From Rhodobacteraceae bacterium HTCC2150 (lineage in GTDB: Bacteria; Pseudomonadota; Alphaproteobacteria; Rhodobacterales; Rhodobacteraceae), in contig AAXZ01000006.1 in assembly GCA_000169395.1 (NCBI GenBank), forward strand, positions 1-64,000: a DNA stretch of 64,000 nt, read 5' to 3'. The notes beneath the pieces are model-generated. The model searched no databases and was not told where the DNA came from. It saw nothing but the letters and a program-made list of their open reading frames with translations. Each line of letters begins with the position of its first letter. Position 1 is the first letter of the stretch. Made by a program: the position numbers and the translations under genes. Below are positions 45,963 to 54,571 of the stretch, piece by piece.

Positions 45963-46996
45963 TAAGAATTATCCTCTTTTGCGGCTTGAAACGCGCCTGT
46001 ATTGATCCAGTGCCACGAACTGGCACAAATTTCATCCAAATCATATCTGGTTTTAAAACCAATCACTTCCTCGGCTTTTTCCACCTCGCCCAACAGCGTA
46101 TCAACATCCCCATCGCGTCGCGGCGCGATTTTGTGTGGCAGGGTTTTACCAACAGCACGCCCATAGGCCGCCAACATATCTAAAACAGAATATCCTGTGC
46201 CTGTGCCAATGTTGATTGCATGGGAAATAGAATTTTTTTGCAACGTTTTCAATGATTTAACATGGGCATCGGCCAAATCCATAACGTGGATGTAATCCCG
46301 CACGCCCGTGCCGTCATGGGTGTTGTATGTGTCACCGAAAACGCTCAGGTGTTCAAATTCACCCGTTGCAACCTTCGCAATGTAAGGCATCAGATTGTTT
46401 GGAATATCGGCGGGATCCTCGCCAATCATACCGCTGGCATGGGCGCCTGCCGGATTAAAATATCGCAACGTACCAAAGGACCAACGCGGATCGGCATCAC
46501 CCACTTGTTCCAAAATTTGCTCACCCATCAGTTTTGTAAACGCATATGGACTGGCATAACTGCGTGTGGCTGTTTCTGGGATTGGGATTATTTCCTGATC
46601 ACCGTAAACCGTCGCACTTGATGAGAAGACCAAATTAAACACCTCGGCCCGTTCCATTGCCTTTAGCAAAGACAACAAACCAGTACAGTTGATATCGATG
46701 TAATCCAGTGGCTTTTCAACGGATTCACCGACAGCTTTTTTAGCGGCAAAATGTACGGCAGCGACAAAGCCACCTTGGTTAAGAATTTCAAAAATGGCAT
46801 CGCTGTCACGCACATCAACTTGGTGGCATTCGATTTCGCTGCGCTGACAAATCAGTTTAATTCGATCCAGCACCGACTTTTTGGCGTTGCTGAAATCATC
46901 CAAGATCACCGGATCATATCCAGCGTCTTGCAACGCCACGAAAGTATGCGATCCGATGTAACCCGCGCCACCTGTTAATAAAACTTTACCAACCAC
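45962..46996 (-). CDS. galE: UDP-glucose 4-epimerase
   Basis: Enzyme of 344 residues interconverting UDP-glucose and UDP-galactose. Motifs: VLLTGGAGYIGSHTFVAL (NAD loop), VHFAAKKAVGESVEKPLDY, FSSSATVYGD and YAFTKLMGEQIL (catalytic tyrosine and lysine), RYFNPAGAHASG and GTGVRDYIHVMDLADAH. First gene of the galE-epimerase operon. A parS site lies about 90 bases upstream, between it and repC. Together with gnd it forms a sugar block beside the replication genes. Confidence 0.94.
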   Translation of the reverse strand: MVGKVLLTGGAGYIGSHTFVALQDAGYDPVILDDFSNAKKSVLDRIKLICQRSEIECHQVDVRDSDAIFEILNQGGFVAAVHFAAKKAVGESVEKPLDYIDINCTGLLSLLKAMERAEVFNLVFSSSATVYGDQEIIPIPETATRSYASPYAFTKLMGEQILEQVGDADPRWSFGTLRYFNPAGAHASGMIGEDPADIPNNLMPYIAKVATGEFEHLSVFGDTYNTHDGTGVRDYIHVMDLADAHVKSLKTLQKNSISHAINIGTGTGYSVLDMLAAYGRAVGKTLPHKIAPRRDGDVDTLLGEVEKAEEVIGFKTRYDLDEICASSWHWINTGAFQAAKEDNS

Positions 46997-47087
46997 TGTA
47001 CTCTGCCTTTTTTTGTTGTTTTACGTGTCATATCAGTTTTTCCATTTCCGTCCAGACCAAACGCAATCAGCACGGGTTTGGGGAAAA

Positions 47088-47103
47088 GTTGACAGCTGTC
47101 AAC
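47088..47103. other. parS centromere site downstream of repC
   Basis: GTTGACAGCTGTCAAC, identical to the other two sites, six bases after the repC stop codon, between repC and galE. In repABC plasmids RepB binds this palindrome for partition. Confidence 0.9.
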
Positions 47104-47109
47104 TTTTTG

Positions 47110-48273
47110 TTAATTCACTGGTGCCCCTTCGGGTTTGTTCAGCAACGCCATAACCATGGGCCCTGGTGAAAAGGCTCCAGCCTCGGCTTTGTTTGTTAAC
47201 GCCCGCAAATATCCGCCGGGGTTGTTAATCTCGCTGATCCGTTCCAGCATCGCCGCCAGAACAACTGCGGCATTTCCTTGACCCATGGCCCGTTGTGCGC
47301 GTTCCCAAGCATCTTGACTGATGCCCATCATTCCCCGCACGAACTGAGCGGCCCTGATTAAATCAGCCCAACTGTGAATTTCCCCTTGGGCATAACTTTG
47401 GATTTCCCCACACGCCTTTTGAATAACCATCAATGGTAAGTTAGAATCCGCAGGTTCCGCCTTTCTTTCTTTTTCTAAGCAAGGTTCAAGATCATAAGAT
47501 TCTGTTTTTGAATTTTGAAGGTGACGCTCATTATGAACGTCATTGCCGCTCATATCTTTTGTATTTGTTAGTTTGGATTTGACGACTGTCAACAATTTCT
47601 CAAGACCAATCGTTATGGTTTTTAGCGCATCTATTTCCAATTTACGCCGAAGCTGGCGGCGGAAATCTGCGGCTTGCTCTAGGATGCCTTCCCAGAATGC
47701 GCCAGGATGCTCTGTAAGGCCGTATTCAGCCAATTTGGCAGTATCCCTAAGGATCAGGCTGGCCTCTTGGCGGGCAGCGCGTGTGGCGGCCACGTTTGTT
47801 TCGGCGATATGGGCTAGTTCGGCAATTTCGATCGCGCGTACCAAAAGGGGGCGAAGATCAAAACCAAAGGCGCGCCCAGCATTTTCGCCAATGCCGCGGC
47901 TGGCAAAACGTTTTCCATTGGGGCTGTCTTGGCGCAGGATTAATCCAGACGCCACTAAGGCTGCCAAATGTCGCCGCAGTGTGCTTTCGGCCATACCGTG
48001 GGCGCGTTCAGACAAAGCGCGATTTGACGGGAACACCACCAAATTGGGTTCATCGTCGATCTGGGCGCCTTGATGAAAGCTGACCAGCGCGTTGAGCACC
48101 ACCAGATCCCGATCCGTCACGCCCAAAGCAAGGCGTGCGGCTGTTACTTGGCGCAGGGTTTCATATTTGTTGATTTGGGGCAGGGGGGCAGGCCCACGGG
48201 CCACCTCAATCCTTGCCAACAGGCCAGCCGTCACCGACCGCTGCCCAAAGGGCGTCGTTCCACTTGCTTGCAT
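47110..48273 (-). CDS. repC: RepC replication initiator of the repABC operon
   Basis: Initiator of 387 residues with the RepC N-terminal domain: the start SGTTPFGQRSVTAGLL, VTDRDLVVLNALVSFHQGAQ, VVFPSNRALSERAHGMAEST and LRRHLAALVASGLILRQDSP (winged helix). The origin of repABC replicons lies within repC, and the AT-rich stretch at about 47480-47600 is the likely unwinding site. RepC acts only on its own molecule and is limited by antisense RNA; a candidate lies just upstream at 48357-48412. Third gene of the operon repA-repB-repC on the minus strand, separated from repB by 205 bases. Confidence 0.94.
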   Translation of the reverse strand: MQASGTTPFGQRSVTAGLLARIEVARGPAPLPQINKYETLRQVTAARLALGVTDRDLVVLNALVSFHQGAQIDDEPNLVVFPSNRALSERAHGMAESTLRRHLAALVASGLILRQDSPNGKRFASRGIGENAGRAFGFDLRPLLVRAIEIAELAHIAETNVAATRAARQEASLILRDTAKLAEYGLTEHPGAFWEGILEQAADFRRQLRRKLEIDALKTITIGLEKLLTVVKSKLTNTKDMSGNDVHNERHLQNSKTESYDLEPCLEKERKAEPADSNLPLMVIQKACGEIQSYAQGEIHSWADLIRAAQFVRGMMGISQDAWERAQRAMGQGNAAVVLAAMLERISEINNPGGYLRALTNKAEAGAFSPGPMVMALLNKPEGAPVN

Positions 48274-48320
48274 AAATTTTCACGAGACAAAACTTTTCTG
48301 CCCGCTGAACAAGAACGGTT

Positions 48321-48336
48321 GTTGACAGCTGTCAAC
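48321..48336. other. parS centromere site between repB and repC
   Basis: GTTGACAGCTGTCAAC, the third identical copy. Its TTGACA (48322-48327) also fits the -35 box of a plus-strand promoter with CTAGAT 17 bases further on, so RepB bound here could affect the antisense RNA. Confidence 0.9.
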
Positions 48337-48356
48337 TTTGGCGGCTAGATTCGGAG

Positions 48357-48412
48357 GTGCAACACTACGAACGAGCCTTTTGGGATGTCATGTCCTGAAG
48401 GGCTTTTTCTTT
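48357..48412 (+). ncRNA. probable counter-transcribed RNA (incA) of the repABC operon
   Basis: In repABC plasmids a 50-60 base antisense RNA between repB and repC limits RepC synthesis. Here the plus strand, opposite to repC, has TTGACA (48322-48327), a 17 base spacer and CTAGAT (48345-48350), giving a start near 48357. A 12-pair stem, AGCCTTTTGGGA with TCCTGAAGGGCT (48374-48385 and 48393-48404, several G-U pairs), is followed by TTTTTCTTT, a terminator. Expected length about 55 bases, as in known cases. Confidence 0.7.
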
Positions 48413-48478
48413 GGGTCCTGTCTTTTGTGCCTCCTTGTTGGTTTCACTGCTCTTATTTAAATCGAGTTTTGTCCCCGA

Positions 48479-49468
48479 TTACCCGCCGTTCTTGGTTACC
48501 CAATCCCGGTGAATCTCTTCCATGTTCTCAACCAGCCAACGATCAAAACCGCCTGCCTTGGATGGTTTGAGTTCAATTGAAACTTTGTCGTCCTTAACCG
48601 AAACACGCCCCATCACGATGCCCGACGCATTGCGCAGCTTGTGCTGAACAGGTTGGGGTTTTTCGGCACTTTTGGCTTTGTTAGAGCCGCTTTCAAGTGC
48701 CTTCATCAAACTGTTGAACCGCGCATCTGAACTGTTTCCGCGCGTGGTAAGATTGATCACACCAATAGCAGATGGGCCGTCAAAGCCGGACTTACCAAAT
48801 AGTTCCGCCATGGCAGACCAACGGTCGCGCCCTACGGATGGGGCGGCGCCTATCGCCTCGATCAATTCAATGGGCAAGTGGCCGATCACATTAAGCATGC
48901 GTGAAATCACCGTCTTGTCGATGTTGATCGCATCGCAAATCACCTTGCGTTTATAGCCGGCCTCGGACATCTGGCGAGCAAAATTTGCCTTTTCGATATA
49001 ACTAAGATCCCGCCGTGCGGTATTTTCTTGCCCCTGAGCCATCACCAAAGCGTCATCATCCAGATCACGGATCATCGCCTTGACCGTTTGCCCAAGATCC
49101 CGCAGAGCCAAAACACGACGTCGCCCGTAGACAATTTGATAACGATCCGGCGTTTCAGGGTGTGGTCGAACCAACACAGGTACCTGCTGGCCGTATTCCG
49201 AAATTGAGGCCATCAAAGCCTTGTGTTCAACCTCGTCATGCTCAAGACGGTCTTGGAAACCGCCAGCATCAATCAGAAATGGGTCAATATCACTGACCGA
49301 TCTTGATTTAAGTTCCGCAATCGATTGACTGACCGCACCAATGGCACCTTTGGAATAGCGACCAGACGGGGCAGGGGGCTTAACTGCCGCGCTATTGTCA
49401 CGCTCGCTTTCTTCAAGCGGCTTTACCGCCTGTTCCATCAATCCCTTTAGCAAATCTTTACGTGCCAT
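48479..49468 (-). CDS. repB: RepB partition protein of the repABC operon
   Basis: ParB-type centromere-binding protein of 329 residues. It shows the ParB N-terminal domain (EVEHKALMASISEYGQQVPV, IVYGRRRVLALRDLGQTVKA, MAQGQENTARRDLSYIEKAN) and a central helix-turn-helix (KVICDAINIDKTVISRMLNV). It binds parS at 43.8, 47.1 and 48.3 kb and, with RepA, represses the operon. Start ATG at 49468 shares its A with the repA stop (TGATG); an ATG four codons earlier is possible. Confidence 0.94.
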   Translation of the reverse strand: MARKDLLKGLMEQAVKPLEESERDNSAAVKPPAPSGRYSKGAIGAVSQSIAELKSRSVSDIDPFLIDAGGFQDRLEHDEVEHKALMASISEYGQQVPVLVRPHPETPDRYQIVYGRRRVLALRDLGQTVKAMIRDLDDDALVMAQGQENTARRDLSYIEKANFARQMSEAGYKRKVICDAINIDKTVISRMLNVIGHLPIELIEAIGAAPSVGRDRWSAMAELFGKSGFDGPSAIGVINLTTRGNSSDARFNSLMKALESGSNKAKSAEKPQPVQHKLRNASGIVMGRVSVKDDKVSIELKPSKAGGFDRWLVENMEEIHRDWVTKNGG

Positions 49469-50646
49469 CAGCGCCCCCATGCCTGTTGAATCAATGTTTC
49501 AATCTCGCCGTTCACTGAATTCAGGCTTTCCATGGCGCGTTCATAGGTTGCGCGCACGAATTGGCCCTTTTCCACCTCATAAAGAGTTTGCTTGGTAATA
49601 CCGGCATCAGAGATTGCGGTGGATTTCAAAACGGGGTGGTTCAGGACATGATCGCCAAACATGGATCGCATGAAACTAACCATTTGGTTTTGCGGACCAT
49701 CGCCCGGCTCATAGCGGGTCACTACGTAGCGCAGCCAATCATAGGTCATGTCACCGCCTGCATCCGCCACCACACCCAACAGGTTCGATGTCATCAGCAA
49801 AAACTGACACATAGACATCACGTCAAGCATTTGCGGGTGAACCGTTACCAGCACGGCGGTCGCCGCCGACAGGGCCGACATTGTAAGGAATCCCAGTTGC
49901 GGCGGGCAATCGATGACGACGATATCGTATTGATCCTCGACCTCGGCCAATTTGGTGCCGACGCGGGTAAAGAACATCTCTCCATCGCGCGCCGAAAGGG
50001 CCCGCGGCGTGTCATGTTCAAATTCCATTAGATCAAGGTTGCCTGGAATGATGTCGAGATTGGTGAAATATGATTTCTTGATGACGTCTGCCAAGGGCAG
50101 GGGGTCCTCATAACGGATCGCGTCGTAAAGCGTGCCACCATCCAACAAATCGATTTCCGGTTGATAGCCATGCAGCGCCGAGAAACTGGCCTGAGGATCT
50201 AGATCAATGGCAAGCACACGGTACCCATCAAGGGCGGCCTTTTGCGCCAAATGCGCGGCAGTCGTGGTTTTGCCAGAACCACCCTTAAAGTTGATGACCG
50301 TGATAACCTGAAGATGGTCACCATCACGACGCCCCGGCAAATAGGTCCCGGGTGACTTGGCGCCTTGCTCAAGATACTTGCGCAATTCCATGATGTCGTC
50401 GGTAGAATAATACCGCCGTCCACCAGCACGGATTTCAGGCGAGGGGCCTTTGCCGTCGATATCCAATTTTCGAAGGTATGCGTCTTTGACGCCGATCAGG
50501 TCTGCCGCCTCGCCCGATGTGAATTTTCGTAATTCTTTGCTGGCGTGTGGCGGGAACAATTGTTCGCGGTGCGCCTGAAGCTGTGCGGACAGTTTCGCGG
50601 CGTGGTCACCGACCAATTGATCGATACGTTGGTTTCGTTGTAACAT
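49468..50646 (-). CDS. repA: RepA partition ATPase of the repABC operon
   Basis: ParA-type ATPase of 392 residues. An N-terminal winged-helix part (KFTSGEAADLIGVKDAYLRK) precedes the Walker box INFKGGSGKTTTA (118-130), AIDLDPQASFSALHG and DIVVIDCPPQLGFLT. With RepB it segregates plasmid copies and represses the operon promoter. It is the first gene of repABC. Upstream, 519 bases hold two DnaA boxes and a plus-strand terminator but no gene. It differs clearly from ParA at 17.4 kb, so the two systems should be compatible. Confidence 0.95.
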   Translation of the reverse strand: MLQRNQRIDQLVGDHAAKLSAQLQAHREQLFPPHASKELRKFTSGEAADLIGVKDAYLRKLDIDGKGPSPEIRAGGRRYYSTDDIMELRKYLEQGAKSPGTYLPGRRDGDHLQVITVINFKGGSGKTTTAAHLAQKAALDGYRVLAIDLDPQASFSALHGYQPEIDLLDGGTLYDAIRYEDPLPLADVIKKSYFTNLDIIPGNLDLMEFEHDTPRALSARDGEMFFTRVGTKLAEVEDQYDIVVIDCPPQLGFLTMSALSAATAVLVTVHPQMLDVMSMCQFLLMTSNLLGVVADAGGDMTYDWLRYVVTRYEPGDGPQNQMVSFMRSMFGDHVLNHPVLKSTAISDAGITKQTLYEVEKGQFVRATYERAMESLNSVNGEIETLIQQAWGR

Positions 50647-50794
50647 TTTACCCTCGATAGATTACCGTTTGTTACGGCAAACTTCGTTTAATTCTTTTTA
50701 TTCCGTAAATGAATGCAGGGAAAATGGGATTCGGGCAAGTGATTTTTGCTATATATAGGGCAATCCAGGCTTTAGAGCACTAAAATCAGTGATT

Positions 50795-50825
50795 TTATCC
50801 ACAAATAATTCACAGGTTATCCACA
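50795..50825 (+). promoter_or_regulatory. two tandem DnaA boxes upstream of repA
   Basis: TTATCCACA at 50795-50803 and again at 50817-50825, both perfect consensus boxes in the same direction and 22 bases apart, about two helical turns. They may tie repABC expression or replication to DnaA, although the origin of such plasmids lies in repC. Confidence 0.7.
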
Positions 50826-50908
50826 ACGGGCCGAAGAAAAGTATGGATTTTCGATCTGAAAGGTCAAATTTCACGAATCGAACCAAGGAATTTTAGAGGG
50901 ATAGAAGT

Positions 50909-50938
50909 GGGGGAGAACATCATGTCCTCCCCCTTTTT
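50909..50938 (+). terminator. Rho-independent terminator on the plus strand
   Basis: GGGGGAG (50909-50915) pairs with CTCCCCC (50927-50933), followed by TTTTT. No plus-strand gene lies upstream for several kilobases, so it may end a small RNA or a transcript reading away from repA. Confidence 0.7.
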
Positions 50939-51165
50939 CTCAGGTATGGATATGAACCGTGAGTGAATTCGGCAATCCAATGCTGTAGCGCGCCACTATT
51001 CGGGGAAATTGAAGCTCAACGCGCAATGTCAGGTTGTACGATTTTTGCATGTCCGAGCAATAGGCGGAATTAGAAAAGAAGCGAATAACGCCTTATTTGG
51101 AACGACTGACGCTAGAATTTCGTGAAATATGGCACGAGTGACGCCAAATTATTGCCGTTTCAATG

Positions 51166-51996
51166 CTATTCAGCACTCGCATCTAAGATGTTTTTGATCG
51201 GTTCAACCATTTTGCGACCAAGGGGTAAAACCTCTTCGGTGACCAAGCGTAATCTTGGGTTACCGTTTTGATATACAACAGCATCTATTTGATCATGTCG
51301 CACCCAATGCGATCGATGCACCTGCGTGCCGGCGTTCTTGGGCAGCTCGGCAATGGCGTCTTTTAGGGACAAACGAACCTCTGTGCGGCCCATATCGGTG
51401 TATATGGCAACATACTGGCCCAAGGCCTCGACCCTAAGGACAGCGCCGCGCTTATCGCGGGGCAGGCGGGCTTGCAAAACAGACTTGGAGCGACGTACTG
51501 GAAAAAACAGCGGGAAATTGCCAGGGTCCACCGCAAGTCGGTTCGTCAACATTGCTTTAAAATACCCAAGGGCCAAAATTTCAGCAAAACCTGAAATCAC
51601 CGACAGTTGAAACAGGCAATTCAACAGATTTGCGAGAACGACACCCCCGTTCATGAACAGGGAAAGCATGCTCATTTCGATCACGCCAATGAATAATACA
51701 AAGGAAAAAATGATCGCAATCATGGGAATGTTGCGGCCAACACCAGCGTGAACAAGTGTGCCAAGAAATGCATACAATATGAACATGTTCATCCCAGCAA
51801 TGCCGCTGTTGATGGCGAGATGCAGCATGAACGGCAAATCGGCAATTGGCACGCGGATGCCAAAAATCGTTTCCGCAAATGCAGCATAGATAAATATGCC
51901 AAACAACAACGGATGGGTCATCGTTTTGCGGATGACCAGATTTACCTGCTCGCACGATACAATAAGTGTACCCACAGAATTTTTACGTTCCGCCAT
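51166..51996 (-). CDS. membrane-anchored LytTR family DNA-binding protein
   Basis: Protein of 276 residues: four hydrophobic segments in the first 155 residues (LLFGIFIYAAFAETIFGI, FILYAFLGTLVHAGV, IPMIAIIFSFVLFIGVIEMS, LLNCLFQLSVISGFAEIL) and a C-terminal LytTR domain (LRVEALGQYVAIYTDMGRTE, then QVHRSHWVRHDQIDAV). It probably senses a membrane or cell envelope signal and binds DNA directly. Start ATG 51996 was chosen as the conserved part begins there; the ATG at 52041 is possible. It has no partner kinase in the neighbourhood, in line with other membrane LytTR regulators. Confidence 0.85.
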   Translation of the reverse strand: MAERKNSVGTLIVSCEQVNLVIRKTMTHPLLFGIFIYAAFAETIFGIRVPIADLPFMLHLAINSGIAGMNMFILYAFLGTLVHAGVGRNIPMIAIIFSFVLFIGVIEMSMLSLFMNGGVVLANLLNCLFQLSVISGFAEILALGYFKAMLTNRLAVDPGNFPLFFPVRRSKSVLQARLPRDKRGAVLRVEALGQYVAIYTDMGRTEVRLSLKDAIAELPKNAGTQVHRSHWVRHDQIDAVVYQNGNPRLRLVTEEVLPLGRKMVEPIKNILDASAE

Positions 51997-52245
51997 AAGC
52001 GTTATTTCTTGGTTATGGCCGATAAATGTCCCCCGACACACCCGACCCGATCATTTTAACACGTTGATCATTGTCCACCCAGATCAAACATGCCGCTATG
52101 TGCAGACCCCATCGAGATAGGGTCTTGCTGACAGATAATGCACTTGGGGTTACCTAAGGGCAAGACAAGAACGACCGCGAAAGCAAAAATTAATTGCGCA
52201 AGTTACCAGTTGTTACAAATCAAGTAGATTAGGCCAAACGGAAGT

Positions 52246-54348
52246 TTAAGGTTTCCGTGGCCGTTTTGGTGTAGCGTTCGCACCTTTTGGAACGCGCGGT
52301 TTGCCCTTGAACAATGGTTTGCTAGGATCATTTGCGCCCTTTGGCTTGCCACCCTTCACAAAAGGCTTTTTGCCACCCGGTTTTTTGAAAGGCTTCTTAG
52401 GGCCCTTGGCATCAACCGCGCCTTCGTGGCGTTCGGTCAAATCCGGGTTGTGGTTTTTAACCTTGTGACGACCAGGTTTGCCGGCGTCTTTGTCTTTTTT
52501 AGGCTTCTTCTTGCTGGGTTTGTTGCCGCCACCCTTGTGATCGGCCCATTCGTTATCCCAACCATCGTCGACATACTTGCTTTGTGGTGGTTTTTCGTCG
52601 CTAACGTATGGCTTCTTTTTATAGCCGCCGCCGTCGCGCCCACCGCCTGATTTACCTTTGTAACCAGATCCACCGTCACGATCGAATTTTCCACCCGAAC
52701 TGCCGCGACGTGCAGGGCCGCGCGATGAAGGTCCGCCCAAATCAGGGGCTTTGTCCAACGCGGTCACTTTGGAACCTTCAATTTTCATTGAATTACCTAG
52801 CGCCTTAACGAAACCAGCGGCTGAATCCTTGCGGACCTCTACGAAGGATTGATTATCGCGTACACGGATGGCACCCAGATCTTCTTTGGTTAGATTGCCC
52901 GCCTTACACAGCATCGGCAATAGACGACGCGGTTCAGCGCCTGCCTCATGGCCACCTTCGATAGAGAACCATGTTGAGGGGCCGAATTCTTCGCGTGGGT
53001 GCGCACCAGAGCGACCTTTGTCGCCACGACCACCATCGCGACCACCAGATGGGCCAGCGGCGCTGACTTCTTCTGGGGCGGACTGACGTACGGCGAACAG
53101 TTTCATGTAGGCTGTTGCGATTTGTTCAGCGGAATAAGTTGCAACCAGTGCCTCGATTGTTTCAACGTGGCGTGGCTCAGCGGCTTCAAGCCAGCTTGGA
53201 TCGGCTAGAATCCGTTCTTTGTCACGGGCGAACACTTCGTCAGCTGATGGCGCATCGCCCCAATCGGCGGTTACCTTGGCACCACCCAACAAACGGTTGG
53301 CTTTGCTGCGTTGGCTGGATGGTACGATCAGTGCAGAAACACCTTTGCGACCCGCGCGGCCAGTCCGGCCAGAACGGTGCAGTAACGTTTCAGAGTTTGT
53401 CGGCAAATCGCCGTGAATAACCAGTTCCAGACCCGGCAAATCGATACCACGCGCGGCAACGTCCGTCGCGATACAAATACGGGCACGACCATCGCGCATC
53501 GCTTGCAACGCGTGGGTGCGTTCGTTTTGTGTCAGCTCACCTGAAAGGGCGACAACAGAAAAACCGCGGTTAGAAAAACGTGTGGTCAAACGGTTCACCA
53601 TGGCGCGGGTGTTACAGAACACCAACGCATTTGGTGCCTCGTAATACCGCAGCACATTAACAATCGCATTTTCAACATCGCGGGCTGAAACAACCATCGC
53701 GCGGTATTCAATGTCAGAGTGTTGTTTTGATTCAGCAACTGTTGTGACGCGCACAGCGTCGTTTTGATAAGATTGCGCCAAACGGGCGATCTGTTTTGGC
53801 ACGGTGGCCGAGAACATCAATGTGCGACGTTCCTCGGGTGCCTCGCCAAGAATAAATTCAAGATCTTCGCGGAAACCAAGATCAAGCATTTCATCGGCTT
53901 CATCCAGAACGACAGCACGCAGTTCGGTCATGTTCATGGAATTGCGCATGATGTGATCGCGCAGACGACCCGGTGTGGCCACAACGATGTGCGCACCACG
54001 GGCCAAAGCGCGGCGTTCATCGCGCATATCCATACCACCAACACAAGAAACAACCTTGGCGCCAGTTTTGCCATACAGCCAATCAAGTTCGCGTTTCACC
54101 TGCAGGGCCAATTCACGGGTAGGGGCGATGACCAAAGCCAATGGTTTATCAGCTTGGGCAAAACTGCCGTCATCCTCTAGAATTGATGACCCGATGGCCA
54201 GACCAAAGCCAACGGTTTTACCGGACCCTGTTTGCGCAGATACCAACAGATCGGCATCAGCAAGTTCGGGCTTGGTTACAGCCTCTTGAACTTGGGTAAG
54301 GGTTTCATATCCACGGGCGGCAAGGGCATCGGCAAGAGTTTTAATCAC
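52246..54348 (-). CDS. deaD: DEAD-box RNA helicase (DeaD/CsdA-like)
   Basis: ATP-dependent RNA helicase of 700 residues. Motif Q is near residue 20, motif I SAQTGSGKT at 37-45, DEAD at 149-152, SAT at 180-182, and the C-terminal helicase core ends with HRSGRTGRAGRKG. A DbpA-type RNA-binding domain follows (RRLLPMLCKAGNLTKEDLGA). The last 170 residues are a basic, glycine-lysine-rich tail with FDRDGGSGYKGKSGGG and runs of KKP. Such proteins unwind structured RNA in ribosome assembly and cold response. Its single-gene unit on a plasmid-type replicon is notable for a chromosomal-type function. Confidence 0.93.
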   Translation of the reverse strand: MIKTLADALAARGYETLTQVQEAVTKPELADADLLVSAQTGSGKTVGFGLAIGSSILEDDGSFAQADKPLALVIAPTRELALQVKRELDWLYGKTGAKVVSCVGGMDMRDERRALARGAHIVVATPGRLRDHIMRNSMNMTELRAVVLDEADEMLDLGFREDLEFILGEAPEERRTLMFSATVPKQIARLAQSYQNDAVRVTTVAESKQHSDIEYRAMVVSARDVENAIVNVLRYYEAPNALVFCNTRAMVNRLTTRFSNRGFSVVALSGELTQNERTHALQAMRDGRARICIATDVAARGIDLPGLELVIHGDLPTNSETLLHRSGRTGRAGRKGVSALIVPSSQRSKANRLLGGAKVTADWGDAPSADEVFARDKERILADPSWLEAAEPRHVETIEALVATYSAEQIATAYMKLFAVRQSAPEEVSAAGPSGGRDGGRGDKGRSGAHPREEFGPSTWFSIEGGHEAGAEPRRLLPMLCKAGNLTKEDLGAIRVRDNQSFVEVRKDSAAGFVKALGNSMKIEGSKVTALDKAPDLGGPSSRGPARRGSSGGKFDRDGGSGYKGKSGGGRDGGGYKKKPYVSDEKPPQSKYVDDGWDNEWADHKGGGNKPSKKKPKKDKDAGKPGRHKVKNHNPDLTERHEGAVDAKGPKKPFKKPGGKKPFVKGGKPKGANDPSKPLFKGKPRVPKGANATPKRPRKP

Positions 54349-54571
54349 GGGTACGGCTTTTCATTTAATGAGGTGGCCATCGAGGCCAAAGATTGCCCAC
54401 TAAGCCCTTTGCCCTCAATTGTATAGTGCAGATTGCGCAACAGTTGGCGCAAATTGCCACAGGTTTAAGGCAAATACACTGGGTAATGTTGAAACCTGAT
54501 TGCTTGGCTATTGCTTGAGAGCCGCGAAATTGGGTAGCTTGTGAAAAAAATCAATAAAACAGGCCAGTTCG

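Larger units (their letters stand above)
50647..51165. promoter_or_regulatory. upstream region of repA
   Basis: A gene-free stretch of 519 bases that should hold the repA promoter. It is AT-rich near 50690-50770 (includes TATATATAG) and contains the DnaA boxes and the terminator listed separately. No protein-like reading was found. Confidence 0.5.

Noticed and set aside
47584-47593. A fourth parS site (GACTGTCAAC) within repC
   Set aside because: Only one half site matches; the other arm does not fit the GTTNNCNGCNGNNAAC consensus.
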